64,000 nucleotides of DNA from Streptomyces sp. NBC_01478 (GCF_036227225.1 NZ_CP109444.1:10459501-10523500); one strand, 5' to 3'; shown: positions 51,084-60,427, numbered from the stretch's first letter. Numbers and translations are program-made. Notes: generated by a model not told the origin, from the letters alone.

Positions 51084-52166
51084 ATGCGCAAGTCATCCCT
51101 TCGTCGTGCCTGTGCGGCCGTCGTCGCCGTCACTTCTCTCACCCTCGTCGCCACCGCCTGCGGCGGTACCACCAAGAAGGATGTGAAGGACGAGAACACC
51201 GGGTCGGCCGTCACCGGTGGCAAGGCGGATCCGAGTGCCGCTCTCAAGAAGGGGCTCACTGTCGGGTTTCTGCCGAAGGCGGTCAACAACCCGTACTTCA
51301 CCACCTCCGACAAGGGCGGCGAGAAGGCACTCACCGAACTGGGCGAGAAGTACAAGGAGGTGGGCACGACCAGTGCCACCGACACCGCCGGCCAGGTGAG
51401 TTACGTCAACACGCTCACCCAGCAGCAGGTGAACGCGATCGCCGTCTCCGCGCAGGACCCGGGTGCCCTGTGCACCGCGCTCAAGCAGGCCATGAGCAAC
51501 AAGATCAAGGTCGTCACCTACGACTCCGACACCAACCCCGAGTGCCGCAACGCGTTCGTGTCGCAGGCCAGCGCCGAGGACCTCGGCCGTACCGAGGTGC
51601 AGTTGCTCGCCGAACAGATCGGCTACAAGGGCGAGATCGCGATCCTGTCGGCCGCGCAGACCGCGACGAACCAGAACACCTGGATCGGCTTCATGAAGGA
51701 CGAGCTGAAGGACCCCAAGTACAAGGACATCAAGCTGGTCAAGGTCGCCTACGGCAACGACGACGCCCAGCAGTCCTTCCAGCAGACCCAGGGCCTCCTC
51801 CAGGAGCACCCGAACCTGAAGGGGATCATCTCCCCGACCACCGTCGGCATCAAGGCCGCCGCCCAGTACCTGTCCGGCTCCAAGTACAAGGGCAAGGTCA
51901 AGCTCACCGGCCTCGGCACCCCGAACGACATGCGCAAGTACGTCAAGAACGGCACCGTCGAGGGCTTCGAGCTGTGGGACCCGGCGAAGCTCGGCGCGCT
52001 CGCCGCGCAGACCGCGGTGGCGCTGGTGTCGGGGCAGATCACCGGCAAGGAGGGCGAGACCTTCACGGCCGGCGGGACCTCGTACACCATCGGCAAGGAC
52101 GGCGTGATCAGCCTCGGCAAGCCGACCGTGTTCGACGCGAAGAACATCGACCAGTTCAACTTCTAG
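51084..52166 (+). CDS. rhaS: Rhamnose-binding lipoprotein
   Basis: Protein of 360 residues. A signal peptide ends with the lipobox VATAC. The mature part is a type-1 periplasmic sugar-binding fold (LTVGFLPKAVNNPYFTTSDKG near the start, AQDPGALCTALKQAM, VTYDSDTNPECRN). Two Cys (in GALCTAL and PECRN) may form a disulfide. It captures L-rhamnose for RhaTPQ. ATG 51084 is chosen; the frame runs into the repeat upstream. The repeat hairpin just upstream may increase its level relative to the permeases. Confidence 0.92.
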   Translation: MRKSSLRRACAAVVAVTSLTLVATACGGTTKKDVKDENTGSAVTGGKADPSAALKKGLTVGFLPKAVNNPYFTTSDKGGEKALTELGEKYKEVGTTSATDTAGQVSYVNTLTQQQVNAIAVSAQDPGALCTALKQAMSNKIKVVTYDSDTNPECRNAFVSQASAEDLGRTEVQLLAEQIGYKGEIAILSAAQTATNQNTWIGFMKDELKDPKYKDIKLVKVAYGNDDAQQSFQQTQGLLQEHPNLKGIISPTTVGIKAAAQYLSGSKYKGKVKLTGLGTPNDMRKYVKNGTVEGFELWDPAKLGALAAQTAVALVSGQITGKEGETFTAGGTSYTIGKDGVISLGKPTVFDAKNIDQFNF

Positions 52167-52183
52167 TAGATACAGGGGTGTTG

Positions 52184-52504
52184 ATGCAGCGCGTGTGTTT
52201 CCTGCTGAAGGTCCGGGCGGACCGCCTCGACGAGTACCGCGAGCGGCACGCCGCCGTGTGGCCCGAGATGCTCGACGCACTCTCGGCCACCGGCTGGCGC
52301 AACTACTCGCTCTTCCTGCGTGAAGACGGCCTGCTGGTCGGCTACTTGGAGACCGAGGACTTCGCCGCCGCCCAGGCCGGCATGGAAGCCACCGACATCA
52401 ACTCCCGCTGGCAGGCGGAGATGGCGCCGTTCTTCGAGTCCCTGGACGGCGCCCGTCCCGACGAAGCGATGAAGCCCCTCACCGAGGTCTTCCACCTCGC
52501 GTGA
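52184..52504 (+). CDS. rhaM: L-rhamnose mutarotase
   Basis: Protein of 106 residues. Catalytic H22 in RERHAAVWPEML and SLFLREDGLLVGYLE match RhaM, which interconverts alpha and beta L-rhamnopyranose before isomerisation. ATG 52184 follows GGGG; GTG 52178 is an alternative. Fifth gene of the plus-strand rha operon. Confidence 0.94.
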   Translation: MQRVCFLLKVRADRLDEYRERHAAVWPEMLDALSATGWRNYSLFLREDGLLVGYLETEDFAAAQAGMEATDINSRWQAEMAPFFESLDGARPDEAMKPLTEVFHLA

Positions 52505-52523
52505 TCCCCCACAGGAGCCGCTC

Positions 52524-53936
52524 ATGAGAAGACGCGCCGTGCTGACGACCGCCATACTTGCGGCCGTGGCAACGCCGGGCATCGCGCGGGCGGCCGACCC
52601 CGGCCCGTCCGTCACCAAGAAGAGCACCACCCAACTGGACGCCCAGGCCGTCTACTTCGTCTCGTACGACGGCCTGGTCAACAACAACTCGTTCCAGAAG
52701 AACGGGCTGTTGACCTACAAGGGCTATCAGTACGCGGCCTGGTACACGTCCACCAAGTACGCCGTCGTCGCCCGCCGCGTCCTCGGCGGCTCGACATGGT
52801 CCACGATCACCCTCTCCCACCAGCTCAAGAGCGACGACTCCCACAACGTCGTCTCGATGGGTGTGTCCCGTGTCGACGGCCGCCTCCACCTCAACATGGA
52901 CTCCCACAGCGACGGCTTCTTCTACGTCAAGTCGGTCGCCGGTCTCCTCGACAACCCGGCGTCCACCACCTGGACTTCGGCCGTTCTCGGAGCCGTACAG
53001 ACCTCGCTGGACGGTGTGGCGCTCACCTCGCAGTTCACCTACCCCCAGTTCATCGCCACCCCCGAGGGCGGGCTCCAGCTCAGCTACCGCGTCGGGATCT
53101 CCGGCAACGGCCGCAACGCCCTTGCGGAGTACGACGGTTCGAAGTGGACCGCGCTGGGGGAGTGGAGCAGCTCGACCGGCACCTACACCAGCACGCACGG
53201 CTCCAGCACCGCCCGCAACATGTACCTGCACGGCATCGACTACGACGCGGCCGGCCGACTGCACTCCTTCTTCACCTGGCGCGAGCAGTCCGCCGCCGTG
53301 ATGTGCAACAGCGGCGGGATCACCAACCACGACACCGGTTACGTCTACTCGACCGACAGGGGCCGCAGTTGGCGCAACGACGCCGGAGCCGTCGTAGGGA
53401 CGACCGGCAGTTCGGACACCGTGGCCGTCACGGACGCCGGTCTCGTCGTCGACTCCCTCAACCCCGACCACTCCCTGATGAACCAGGAGAGCCAGGCCAC
53501 CGACTCCACCGGCCTCCCGCACGCGATCATCAGCTACGTCCCCGGCCGCTTCGGCCAGTGCACCACCAACTACGTCACCGACCGCACCGCCAACGGCCGC
53601 GCCTTCCACGTCCGCAAGAACTCCGCAGGCACCTGGCAGAAGACCGAGATCCCGATCGCCCTGAACTCCAGCCAGCGCACCAAGCTGGTCCTGGACAAGT
53701 ACGACAACGCCTACGCGGTCCTGCCCTACGGCCGTGTCGCGGGCGCCTCGAAGTCCTCCGGGTACACGGACTGGGCCCTGCTGTACGACGGGAGCGGTCT
53801 GAACGCCTTCGGCGAGGTCGTCGTCGACGAGCTGCGCGTGAAGGCGGACAACGTGCTGTCGTTCATGTACCAGGAGAAGTCGAGCGGTACGACCCCCTCG
53901 GCACTCCACGTCGTCGACTTCGCCCTGCCCGCGTGA
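52524..53936 (+). CDS. Secreted BNR-repeat beta-propeller protein, candidate rhamnose-polymer lyase or hydrolase
   Basis: Protein of 470 residues. A cleavable signal peptide (MRRRAVLTTAILAAVA to ARA) precedes a seven-bladed type propeller with BNR_4-like features: KSDDSHNVVSMGVSRVDGRL, TYPQFIATPEGGLQLSYR, LHGIDYDAAGRLHSFFTWRE, GYVYSTDRGRSW, and ESQATDSTGLPHAIISY (each conserved in this family). BNR_4 proteins include polysaccharide lyases acting next to rhamnose-uronate linkages. It lies 19 bases after rhaM in the rhamnose operon, which supports a role on a rhamnose-containing polymer outside the cell. No companion unsaturated-glucuronyl hydrolase is in the window, so the activity is inferred. 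Confidence 0.75.
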   Translation: MRRRAVLTTAILAAVATPGIARAADPGPSVTKKSTTQLDAQAVYFVSYDGLVNNNSFQKNGLLTYKGYQYAAWYTSTKYAVVARRVLGGSTWSTITLSHQLKSDDSHNVVSMGVSRVDGRLHLNMDSHSDGFFYVKSVAGLLDNPASTTWTSAVLGAVQTSLDGVALTSQFTYPQFIATPEGGLQLSYRVGISGNGRNALAEYDGSKWTALGEWSSSTGTYTSTHGSSTARNMYLHGIDYDAAGRLHSFFTWREQSAAVMCNSGGITNHDTGYVYSTDRGRSWRNDAGAVVGTTGSSDTVAVTDAGLVVDSLNPDHSLMNQESQATDSTGLPHAIISYVPGRFGQCTTNYVTDRTANGRAFHVRKNSAGTWQKTEIPIALNSSQRTKLVLDKYDNAYAVLPYGRVAGASKSSGYTDWALLYDGSGLNAFGEVVVDELRVKADNVLSFMYQEKSSGTTPSALHVVDFALPA

Positions 53937-54024
53937 GGGGCACGGGCGCAGGAGTCGCCACAGGTCATGGCGGTAATGTGAAGACCTTCCCGCCGCCCCA
54001 CGTCACCCTGGAGGTCTCCGCCTG

Positions 54025-55056
54025 ATGGCCCAGCCGGTGGGTATCAAGGACGTCGCCCGCGCCGCCGGAGTCTCCGTCGGCACGGTCTCGAACGTCATCA
54101 ACCGCCCGGACACCGTCGCCACGGAGACCCGGGCCCGGGTGCTGTCCGCGATCGACCGCCTCGGCTATGTCCGCAGCGAGTCCGCACGCCAGTTGCGCGC
54201 CGGCCGCAGCCGGATCATGGGGCTGCTCGTCCTCGACATGGGCAACCCCTTCTTCGTGGACGTGGCCCGCGGCGCCGAGCGCGCCGCACGCGAGTCCGGG
54301 CTCGGCGTGATGGTCTGCAACAGCGCGCAGAGCCCCGTCGAGGAGGCCGACTACCTGTCGCTCTTCGCCGAACAGCGGGTGCGGGGCGTCCTGTTGACCC
54401 CGGCCGACGCGACCGGACGCAACATCGAGTCGTTCCGCCGGCACGGCATCCCCTTCGTGCTCGTCGACCGCGTCTCCGAGGGCACCACCGAGTGCTCGGT
54501 CTCCGTGGACGACGTCGCCGGCGGCGCGCTCGCCGTGCGGCACCTGGTCGACGCCGGACACCGCTCCATCGCGTACGTCAGCGGCCCGCCCGGCTTCAAC
54601 CAGGTGCGGGACCGCCGTACCGGCGCGAAGAACGCGCTCGCGGAGGCCGGTCTCGACCCCGACGCGCTGCGGGAGCTGCCCACCGACCGGCTCGACGTGG
54701 CGGCCGGACGCGACGCGGGCGCCCGGCTGCTCGGCCTCGCCGACCGCCCCACCGCCGTCTTCTGCGCCAACGACCTGCTCGCCCTCGGCGTGCTCCAGGC
54801 CATGTTCGCGGCCGGGGTCGGCGTCCCCGACGACCTCGCGATCGTCGGCTACGACGACATCGAGTTCGCGGCCGCCGCCGCCGTACCGCTCACCTCGGTC
54901 CGCCAGCCCGCCGTCACCATGGGCGCCCTGGCCGCCGAACTGCTGCTGGAGGAGACCGAGGCGGAGGCGGACCCGACGGCCCGCCCGCACGAGCACCGGC
55001 GGGTCGTCCTCCAGCCGGAACTGGTGGTGCGCCGCTCCAGCCTCGCCGCCCGCTGA
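54025..55056 (+). CDS. LacI family regulator of the rhamnose genes
   Basis: Protein of 343 residues: helix-turn-helix GIKDVARAAGVSVGTVSNVI (about residues 6-25), hinge ESARQLRAGRSRIMGLL, then a ribose-binding-like effector domain (GNPFFVDVARGAERAA, CANDLLALG, GYDDIEFAAAAAVPLTSV). Last gene of the plus-strand operon, 88 bases after the propeller gene. It most likely senses rhamnose or rhamnulose and binds the TGAAA-type sites between rhaI and rhaT. Start ATG 54025 follows GGAGG. Confidence 0.9.
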   Translation: MAQPVGIKDVARAAGVSVGTVSNVINRPDTVATETRARVLSAIDRLGYVRSESARQLRAGRSRIMGLLVLDMGNPFFVDVARGAERAARESGLGVMVCNSAQSPVEEADYLSLFAEQRVRGVLLTPADATGRNIESFRRHGIPFVLVDRVSEGTTECSVSVDDVAGGALAVRHLVDAGHRSIAYVSGPPGFNQVRDRRTGAKNALAEAGLDPDALRELPTDRLDVAAGRDAGARLLGLADRPTAVFCANDLLALGVLQAMFAAGVGVPDDLAIVGYDDIEFAAAAAVPLTSVRQPAVTMGALAAELLLEETEAEADPTARPHEHRRVVLQPELVVRRSSLAAR

Positions 55057-55157
55057 TCGGCCGGTCAGTAGGATTTCATGATCCAGGGGGTCGGATATCG
55101 GACGCTCATGTGCTGAACTGTGACGCGGCCCGTCATTCGTCCGTACCAGGAGTCCCG

Positions 55158-56462
55158 TTGTCCGTCAGCTACCGCCAGCCCGGCGTCGTCCTCACCGACC
55201 GTCACTTCACCGTGCCCCTCGACCATGAGGACCCCACGGGCGAGACCATCGAGCTCTACGCCCGTGAGGTCGTCGCGAGCGACAAGGCGCACCGCGAGGA
55301 CCTGCCGTGGCTGCTCTACCTCCAGGGCGGCCCCGGATTCGGAGCGAATCGTTTCGTCGGCAGACAGGCCTGGCTCGACCGCGCGCTCGACGAGTACCGC
55401 GTGCTCCTCCTCGACCAGCGCGGCACCGGCCGCTCCACCCCGCTCACCCGGCAGACGCTCCCGCTGCGCGGCGGCCCCGCCGAGCAGGCCGAGCACCTCA
55501 CGCACTTCCGCGCCGACTCGATCGTCCGGGACTGCGAGACCATCCGCCCCGCCCTCACCGGCGGCGCCCCGTGGACCGTCCTGGGCCAGAGCTTCGGCGG
55601 CTTCTGCACGGTGAACTACCTCTCCACCGCCCCCGAGGGCCTGCGCGCCGCCGTCCTCACCGGCGGCCTGCCGTCCCTCGACGCCCACGCCGACGACGTC
55701 TACCGGGCCGCCTACCCGCGCATCGAGCACAAGGTCGCCGCCCACTACGACCGCTACCCGCAGGACGTGGAGCGCGCCCGCCGCATCGCCGAACACCTGC
55801 TGGGCCACGAGCCGGTCCTGCCGAACGGCTACCGGCTCACCGTGGAGGCCTTCCAGTCCCTCGGCATCATGCTCGGCGGCAAGGAGGGCAGCCACCGCCT
55901 CCACTTCCTCCTGGAGAACGCCTTCGTCCGCACCCCGCAGGGCCACGAACTCTCCGACGCGTTCCAGGAAGAGGTCCAGAACTCCCTGTCGTTCGCCGGG
56001 CACCCCCTCTACGCCCTCGTCCACGAGGCGTGCTACGCCCAGGACGCCCGCCCCACCGCCTGGTCGGCGGAGCGCGTCCGCAGCGAGTTCCCGCAGTTCG
56101 ACGCCGCCAAGACCCTCGCGGGCGACGGCCCCCTCCTGTTCACCGGCGAGACGATCCACCCCTGGATGTTCGACTGCGACCCCGCGCTGCGCCCGCTCCG
56201 CGACACCGCCGAACTCCTCGCCGCCCACACCGACTGGCAGCCGCTCTACGACCCGGCGCGCCTCGCCGCCATCGAGGTCCCGGTCGCCGCGGCCGTCTAC
56301 CACGACGACATGTACGTCGACGTGACCCATTCGCTGCGGACCGCCCGCGCGATCCGCGGCCTGCGCACCTGGGTCACCGACGAGTTCGAGCACGACGGCG
56401 TACGGGTCGGCGGGCCGCGTGTCCTGGACCGGCTGCTGGCCCTCACGCGCGACGAGGTCTGA
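55158..56462 (+). CDS. Alpha/beta hydrolase, proline iminopeptidase-like (S33)
   Basis: Protein of 434 residues. Oxyanion region LQGGPGFGANR, nucleophile motif GQSFGG with Ser, and DQRGTGRSTPL are typical of S33 aminopeptidases. Predicted acid and His lie in VYHDDMYVDV and FEHDGVRVG. It would remove N-terminal proline or similar residues from peptides. TTG at 55158 is chosen since AGGAG lies six bases before it and no ATG/GTG in this frame fits. It stands outside the rha operon, 101 bases after the LacI gene. Confidence 0.85.
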   Translation: MSVSYRQPGVVLTDRHFTVPLDHEDPTGETIELYAREVVASDKAHREDLPWLLYLQGGPGFGANRFVGRQAWLDRALDEYRVLLLDQRGTGRSTPLTRQTLPLRGGPAEQAEHLTHFRADSIVRDCETIRPALTGGAPWTVLGQSFGGFCTVNYLSTAPEGLRAAVLTGGLPSLDAHADDVYRAAYPRIEHKVAAHYDRYPQDVERARRIAEHLLGHEPVLPNGYRLTVEAFQSLGIMLGGKEGSHRLHFLLENAFVRTPQGHELSDAFQEEVQNSLSFAGHPLYALVHEACYAQDARPTAWSAERVRSEFPQFDAAKTLAGDGPLLFTGETIHPWMFDCDPALRPLRDTAELLAAHTDWQPLYDPARLAAIEVPVAAAVYHDDMYVDVTHSLRTARAIRGLRTWVTDEFEHDGVRVGGPRVLDRLLALTRDEV

Positions 56463-56562
56463 GTCCGGCGACGAGAGGTGAGCTTGTCGACGAGAGGTGG
56501 GCCCGGAGGTGAGCCCGGCGGCGAGATGTGACATCGAATTTTCCGACATAAGGTTCATTTCG

Positions 56563-57177
56563 ATGAATACCAAGCCGCTTCGCCGGGCCCGCCCGGCCGC
56601 CCTGGTCCTCGCCGTCGTCGCGGCGAGCTCGGTCGCACTCGTGTCCTGCGGTGACGACAACGACAGCTCCGGCAGCAGCAGCTCGCAGCCCGCGACCCCG
56701 GACACCGCCTCCTTCTCGGGCATGACCCCGTCGGCCCTGAAGTCGGCCGCCTCCTCGGCGGTCGCGTCGGCCCGCGCACGGGCCTCCGCTGCCGCGTCCT
56801 CCGCATCGGCGGCGGCGTCCTCCTTCGAGGCCTCCGTGTCGGCCGAGGTCGCCCGCGCGAGCAAGGACGCCCAGAACGAACTCAAGGACGTCGACGGTCA
56901 GGGCAACGCGATGTCCGAGGTCGCCATGACCGGCAAACCGCGCGCCCAGACCGGCGGCCTGCTCGCCGTCGTCGTCACCATCACCAACAAGACCGGCAAG
57001 AAGGCGTCCTACGCCGTCCAGGTCGACTTCCTCGACTCCTCGGGCAAGGTGGTGGAGACCCGCTACGTCGGCGCCGAGAACCTCGCGCCCGGCGCGAAGG
57101 CCCAGCCGGTCGCCATCAGCACCAAGCCGCCGGAGCCGGTGCTGACCCCCAAGTTGGCGAAGGCTCAACGCTATTGA
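56563..57177 (+). CDS. Hypothetical lipoprotein with FxLYD-like domain
   Basis: Protein of 204 residues. Signal peptide with lipobox VALVSC. An Ala/Ser-rich helical segment (about residues 55-95, coiled-coil-like) follows, then an FxLYD-like beta domain: AVVVTITNKTGKKASYAVQVDF and ETRYVGAENLAPGAKA. Such domains occur on surface-exposed lipoproteins of actinobacteria, without known function. ATG 56563 follows AGG. Its leader has several imperfect copies of GACGAGAGGTGAGC (56468-56520). Confidence 0.78.
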   Translation: MNTKPLRRARPAALVLAVVAASSVALVSCGDDNDSSGSSSSQPATPDTASFSGMTPSALKSAASSAVASARARASAAASSASAAASSFEASVSAEVARASKDAQNELKDVDGQGNAMSEVAMTGKPRAQTGGLLAVVVTITNKTGKKASYAVQVDFLDSSGKVVETRYVGAENLAPGAKAQPVAISTKPPEPVLTPKLAKAQRY

Positions 57178-57201
57178 GCACGTTCTTCGGCAACGGACGG
57201 A

Positions 57202-59367
57202 TCAGCGCTCGGAGTTGAGCTCGTCCACCGCTCCGCCCGCGTCGCCGATCGTCGTGTAGTCGACGGCGACGAAGTTCACCGGCCGGCCGCGTTCCCGCTC
57301 GCAGCGGTGGACGCGGTCGAGCACGAACCGGCGGGCGTTGACCTCGCCCGCGTCCAGACGGCTGCCGCCGTCGATGGTGACGAAGTGGTTGAGCAGGAAC
57401 AGCCGTTGGCCGGTACCGCCGCGATGCGGTACGCAGCTCATCGCGCCCGGGGTGCGGAACGCGAACGGCGTCTCCATCCCGTAGTCGTAGAAGTTCCGGT
57501 ACCAGGGCGCCGGGCCGTCGGCCTCCTCGGCGAAGACGACGAGCCGGCGCCCGCTGTCGATCAGCTCGCCCAGGGTTGGCCACGGCTTCGCGGGATCGGT
57601 GTCCGGGGTGTGCACCAGGTCGCTCAACCCGGCCTGCGCGAAGGCCTGTTCGGTGTCCTTGCCGCTGATCGCGTCCTGCACGATCAGGGTGAGGACCTCG
57701 GTCGGATGGGCGCGCATCCAGTCACCGATCTCGCGCAGTGCGGGCACCAGGGCGATCGCCCCCGCCCGGCACACGGAGTGGCACAGCCACAGCCCCTCGC
57801 GCGGCGGGTTGACCTTGTTGACGGCCGAGGCGATGAACTTCCGTTGCTCCGGGGTGAAGTCGGACCCGGCGAGCCGCGCGGTGATCTCGTCCGGCCGCTC
57901 CCACCGGTAGGTGTCGATCTGCAGGGCGCGCACCCCGTCGTCCAACTGGGCGGCGATTCCCGGGTCCTGGAGCGGGCCGATGAACCGGTCGACGGTCGTC
58001 GACATCGCGTTGTGCGAGGTGAGGTAGGCGACCCCGTCGTAGGACCGGTCGCACAGTGCCGCACTTCCCTCGCAGGTGCGGGACGCGGTGGGTGTGACGG
58101 CGTAGGGCACGAGCAGGGCGCCGGCGACGGCGGCCCCGCCGGTGGCCAGGGCGAGCCGGCGAAGGTGGGGGAGGGCGGGCATGTGCGGCCGGACCTGGAG
58201 GGCCCAGCCCACGCCGGTCAGGAGGGCACCGGCCAGGACGGGTACGAGAGCGGTCGTCAGGGCGGTGGCCGTGAGCCGGTCCAGGGCGGTGCGCTGCACG
58301 TCGTCGACCAGCTTGGCCAGGCTCGGCGGCCAGGAACCCGGCGGATCGACCACCCGACCGCCGCTGAGCAGCCGGAAGAGGACGGCGACGAGCCCGGCCA
58401 GTACCCCACCGCCCGCGAGTGACCAGCCCAGAGGGAGCAGTCGGCGGCCGGGAGACGACGATCCGCCGCCGGCCCACAGCACCACCAGCGCGACGACGAG
58501 CAGCGCCGAGGCGAGGGCCTCCGCGAGGGCGAGCCCGGCGGCCGTGTAGGTGCGGGCGCGGTGGAGGGGCGCCAGGTCGTTGCCGGAGGCGGCGAGGGTG
58601 TCCGTGAGGTTCCAGGTACCGCCGTTCGTGGCCGCCCGGAGCCGCTCGGCGGCCGTACGGGTCCGGTCCGACACGGCGGCGGGGGCCACGGTGGCGAGCG
58701 CGGTCGCGACATCGCCGTCCCGGAGCGCCGCCTCGACCGCGGGCCGCAGGGCGTCCCGGTCCGCGACGGGCAGACCGCTCACCAGCGTCCCGGCCGCCTG
58801 GTCCGCCTGTGCCTCGGTCAGCGGCAGGGCGGGCAGCCCGGCGGGCACGTGCCCCGCGGCCACGGCACCCAGGGCGGTGGACAGGTCGGCCGAGAAGCGC
58901 TCGAAGTCGGGCTCGGGCCGGTCCTGGACCGAGGCGACGAGATCGCCGAAGTAGATCTGGGCCAGGTCGTTGAGGTTGGCCAGCACCGGGCGCAGATCGA
59001 CCGTGAGGTCCAGCGTGTCGCGGCTGCCGCCCAGATAGCCCACCACGGCGTCGATCTGCTGCCGGGTGAGATCCCGGACCGTCTCAGGCGGCAGCACCAG
59101 CTTGAGGTTGGAGGTGACCTGGGCCTCCGGAACCGGCAGTTGGGCCAGCAGCCCCCGGGTGACCGCCGTCGTCCGCGGATCGACCAGCACCTGGTTGTAC
59201 AGGCGGTCGTAGGCCTTCTGCTCGTCCAGTACGGACTGGTAGAAACCCGGTGAGACCACAGTGGAGCGGGCCGTGGCCGCGGTGGTGAGGACGGCCGTGG
59301 CGAGGACGGCCAGGATCAGGGCCGCGAGGCGCGGCAGCCTGCGGGAGGCGACGCCGACCGGGTCCAT
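57202..59367 (-). CDS. Membrane protein with C-terminal PI-PLC-like domain
   Basis: Protein of 721 residues. An N-terminal helix (about residues 14-34) leads to an extracytoplasmic alpha-helical domain of about 230 residues, then four helices (about 270-440: ALAEALASALLVVALVVLW, LAGGGVLAGLVAVLF, ALTTALVPVLAGALL, LATGGAAVAGALLVPY). The last 280 residues resemble PI-specific phospholipase C X domains, with SHNAMS, DGVRALQIDTYRW, and LCHSVC, which include the two catalytic His. It should act on a lipid or glycolipid outside the cell. Divergent from the SigJ-like gene. Substrate unknown. Confidence 0.8.
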   Translation of the reverse strand: MDPVGVASRRLPRLAALILAVLATAVLTTAATARSTVVSPGFYQSVLDEQKAYDRLYNQVLVDPRTTAVTRGLLAQLPVPEAQVTSNLKLVLPPETVRDLTRQQIDAVVGYLGGSRDTLDLTVDLRPVLANLNDLAQIYFGDLVASVQDRPEPDFERFSADLSTALGAVAAGHVPAGLPALPLTEAQADQAAGTLVSGLPVADRDALRPAVEAALRDGDVATALATVAPAAVSDRTRTAAERLRAATNGGTWNLTDTLAASGNDLAPLHRARTYTAAGLALAEALASALLVVALVVLWAGGGSSSPGRRLLPLGWSLAGGGVLAGLVAVLFRLLSGGRVVDPPGSWPPSLAKLVDDVQRTALDRLTATALTTALVPVLAGALLTGVGWALQVRPHMPALPHLRRLALATGGAAVAGALLVPYAVTPTASRTCEGSAALCDRSYDGVAYLTSHNAMSTTVDRFIGPLQDPGIAAQLDDGVRALQIDTYRWERPDEITARLAGSDFTPEQRKFIASAVNKVNPPREGLWLCHSVCRAGAIALVPALREIGDWMRAHPTEVLTLIVQDAISGKDTEQAFAQAGLSDLVHTPDTDPAKPWPTLGELIDSGRRLVVFAEEADGPAPWYRNFYDYGMETPFAFRTPGAMSCVPHRGGTGQRLFLLNHFVTIDGGSRLDAGEVNARRFVLDRVHRCERERGRPVNFVAVDYTTIGDAGGAVDELNSER

Positions 59368-59514
59368 GACTCACCATCGTCGTCCCGCCCCACCGGCCCC
59401 GCAAACGGACGGGGGAGGCGGAAAACCGGCTGGCGACGGCGGAGGCGGACGTGTTGTGATCGCCCCGGGTCTCGCTCACGCGACCACGGGATCCACGACG
59501 AAAACGGGGGCGGT

Positions 59515-60408
59515 ATGAACGACGAGGACCTGCTGGCGGACCGCTTCGAGGAACACCGGGGCCATCTGCGAGCGGTGGCCTACCGCATGCTCGGCTCGGC
59601 GCCGGAGGCGGAGGACGCGGTCCAGGAGACGTGGCTGAAGCTCAGCCGCACCGACGTGGACGAGATCAGGAACCTCGGCGGCTGGCTGACCACGGTCGTC
59701 GGCCGGGTCTGCCTCGACCTGCTGCGCTCCCGCACGGCACGCCGTGAGGAACCCATCGGCGAGACCTTCGTGCCCGACCCCGTGATCAGACCCCTCACGG
59801 AGCTCGACCCGGAGGCGGAAGTGCTCCACGCGGACTCGGTGGGCCTCGCTCTCCTCGTCGTCCTGGAGACCCTGGAACCCGCCGAGCGGCTCGCGTTCGT
59901 CCTGCACGACATGTTCGCGGTGCCCTTCGACGACATCGCCCCGATCGTGGAACGCGGTTCGGCCGCGACCCGCCAACTGGCCAGCAGAGCCCGCCGCCGG
60001 GTCCAGGGCGCGAACCTGCCGACGGCCCCCGATCTCGCCCGCCAGCGCGAGATCGTCGAGGCCTTCCTCGCCGCCGCCCGTGAGGGCGACTTCGACGCCC
60101 TGGTCGCCCTCCTCCACCCGGACGTGGCCCTGCGCGCCGACTCCGGCGCCCTCGTACGGGGCGTGGCCGCCTCCAAGGCGCTGCGCGGAGCGCGCACGGT
60201 CGCCGAACAGGCGCTCATGTTCGCCCCGTTCGCCCGCTTCGCCCAACTCGCCCTGGTCAACGGCTCGGTGGGCGTCGTCAACGCGCCCGAGGGGCAGGTG
60301 CTCTCGGTCATGGGCGTCACCGTCGCCGACGGTCTGATCACCGAGATGTACATTCTGTCCGACCCGGACCGGCTGGCCCGCCTCGATGCCGACAGTTCCG
60401 TACGGTGA
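59515..60408 (+). CDS. SigJ-like ECF sigma factor with SnoaL-type C-terminal domain
   Basis: Protein of 297 residues. Region 2 (EEHRGHLRAVAYRMLGSAPEAEDAVQETWLKL; quoted in part as LRAVAYRMLGSAPEAEDAVQ) and region 4 (LETLEPAERLAFVLHDMF, then FDDIAPIVERGSAATRQLASRARRRV) are clear. The C-terminal 120 residues form a SnoaL-like domain, as in the ECF41/SigJ group where it controls activity in place of an anti-sigma factor. No adjacent carboxymuconolactone decarboxylase gene, the usual ECF41 target, is seen. Target genes unknown. Confidence 0.9.
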   Translation: MNDEDLLADRFEEHRGHLRAVAYRMLGSAPEAEDAVQETWLKLSRTDVDEIRNLGGWLTTVVGRVCLDLLRSRTARREEPIGETFVPDPVIRPLTELDPEAEVLHADSVGLALLVVLETLEPAERLAFVLHDMFAVPFDDIAPIVERGSAATRQLASRARRRVQGANLPTAPDLARQREIVEAFLAAAREGDFDALVALLHPDVALRADSGALVRGVAASKALRGARTVAEQALMFAPFARFAQLALVNGSVGVVNAPEGQVLSVMGVTVADGLITEMYILSDPDRLARLDADSSVR

Positions 60409-60427
60409 ATCGCATGGGCTGCCGGAG

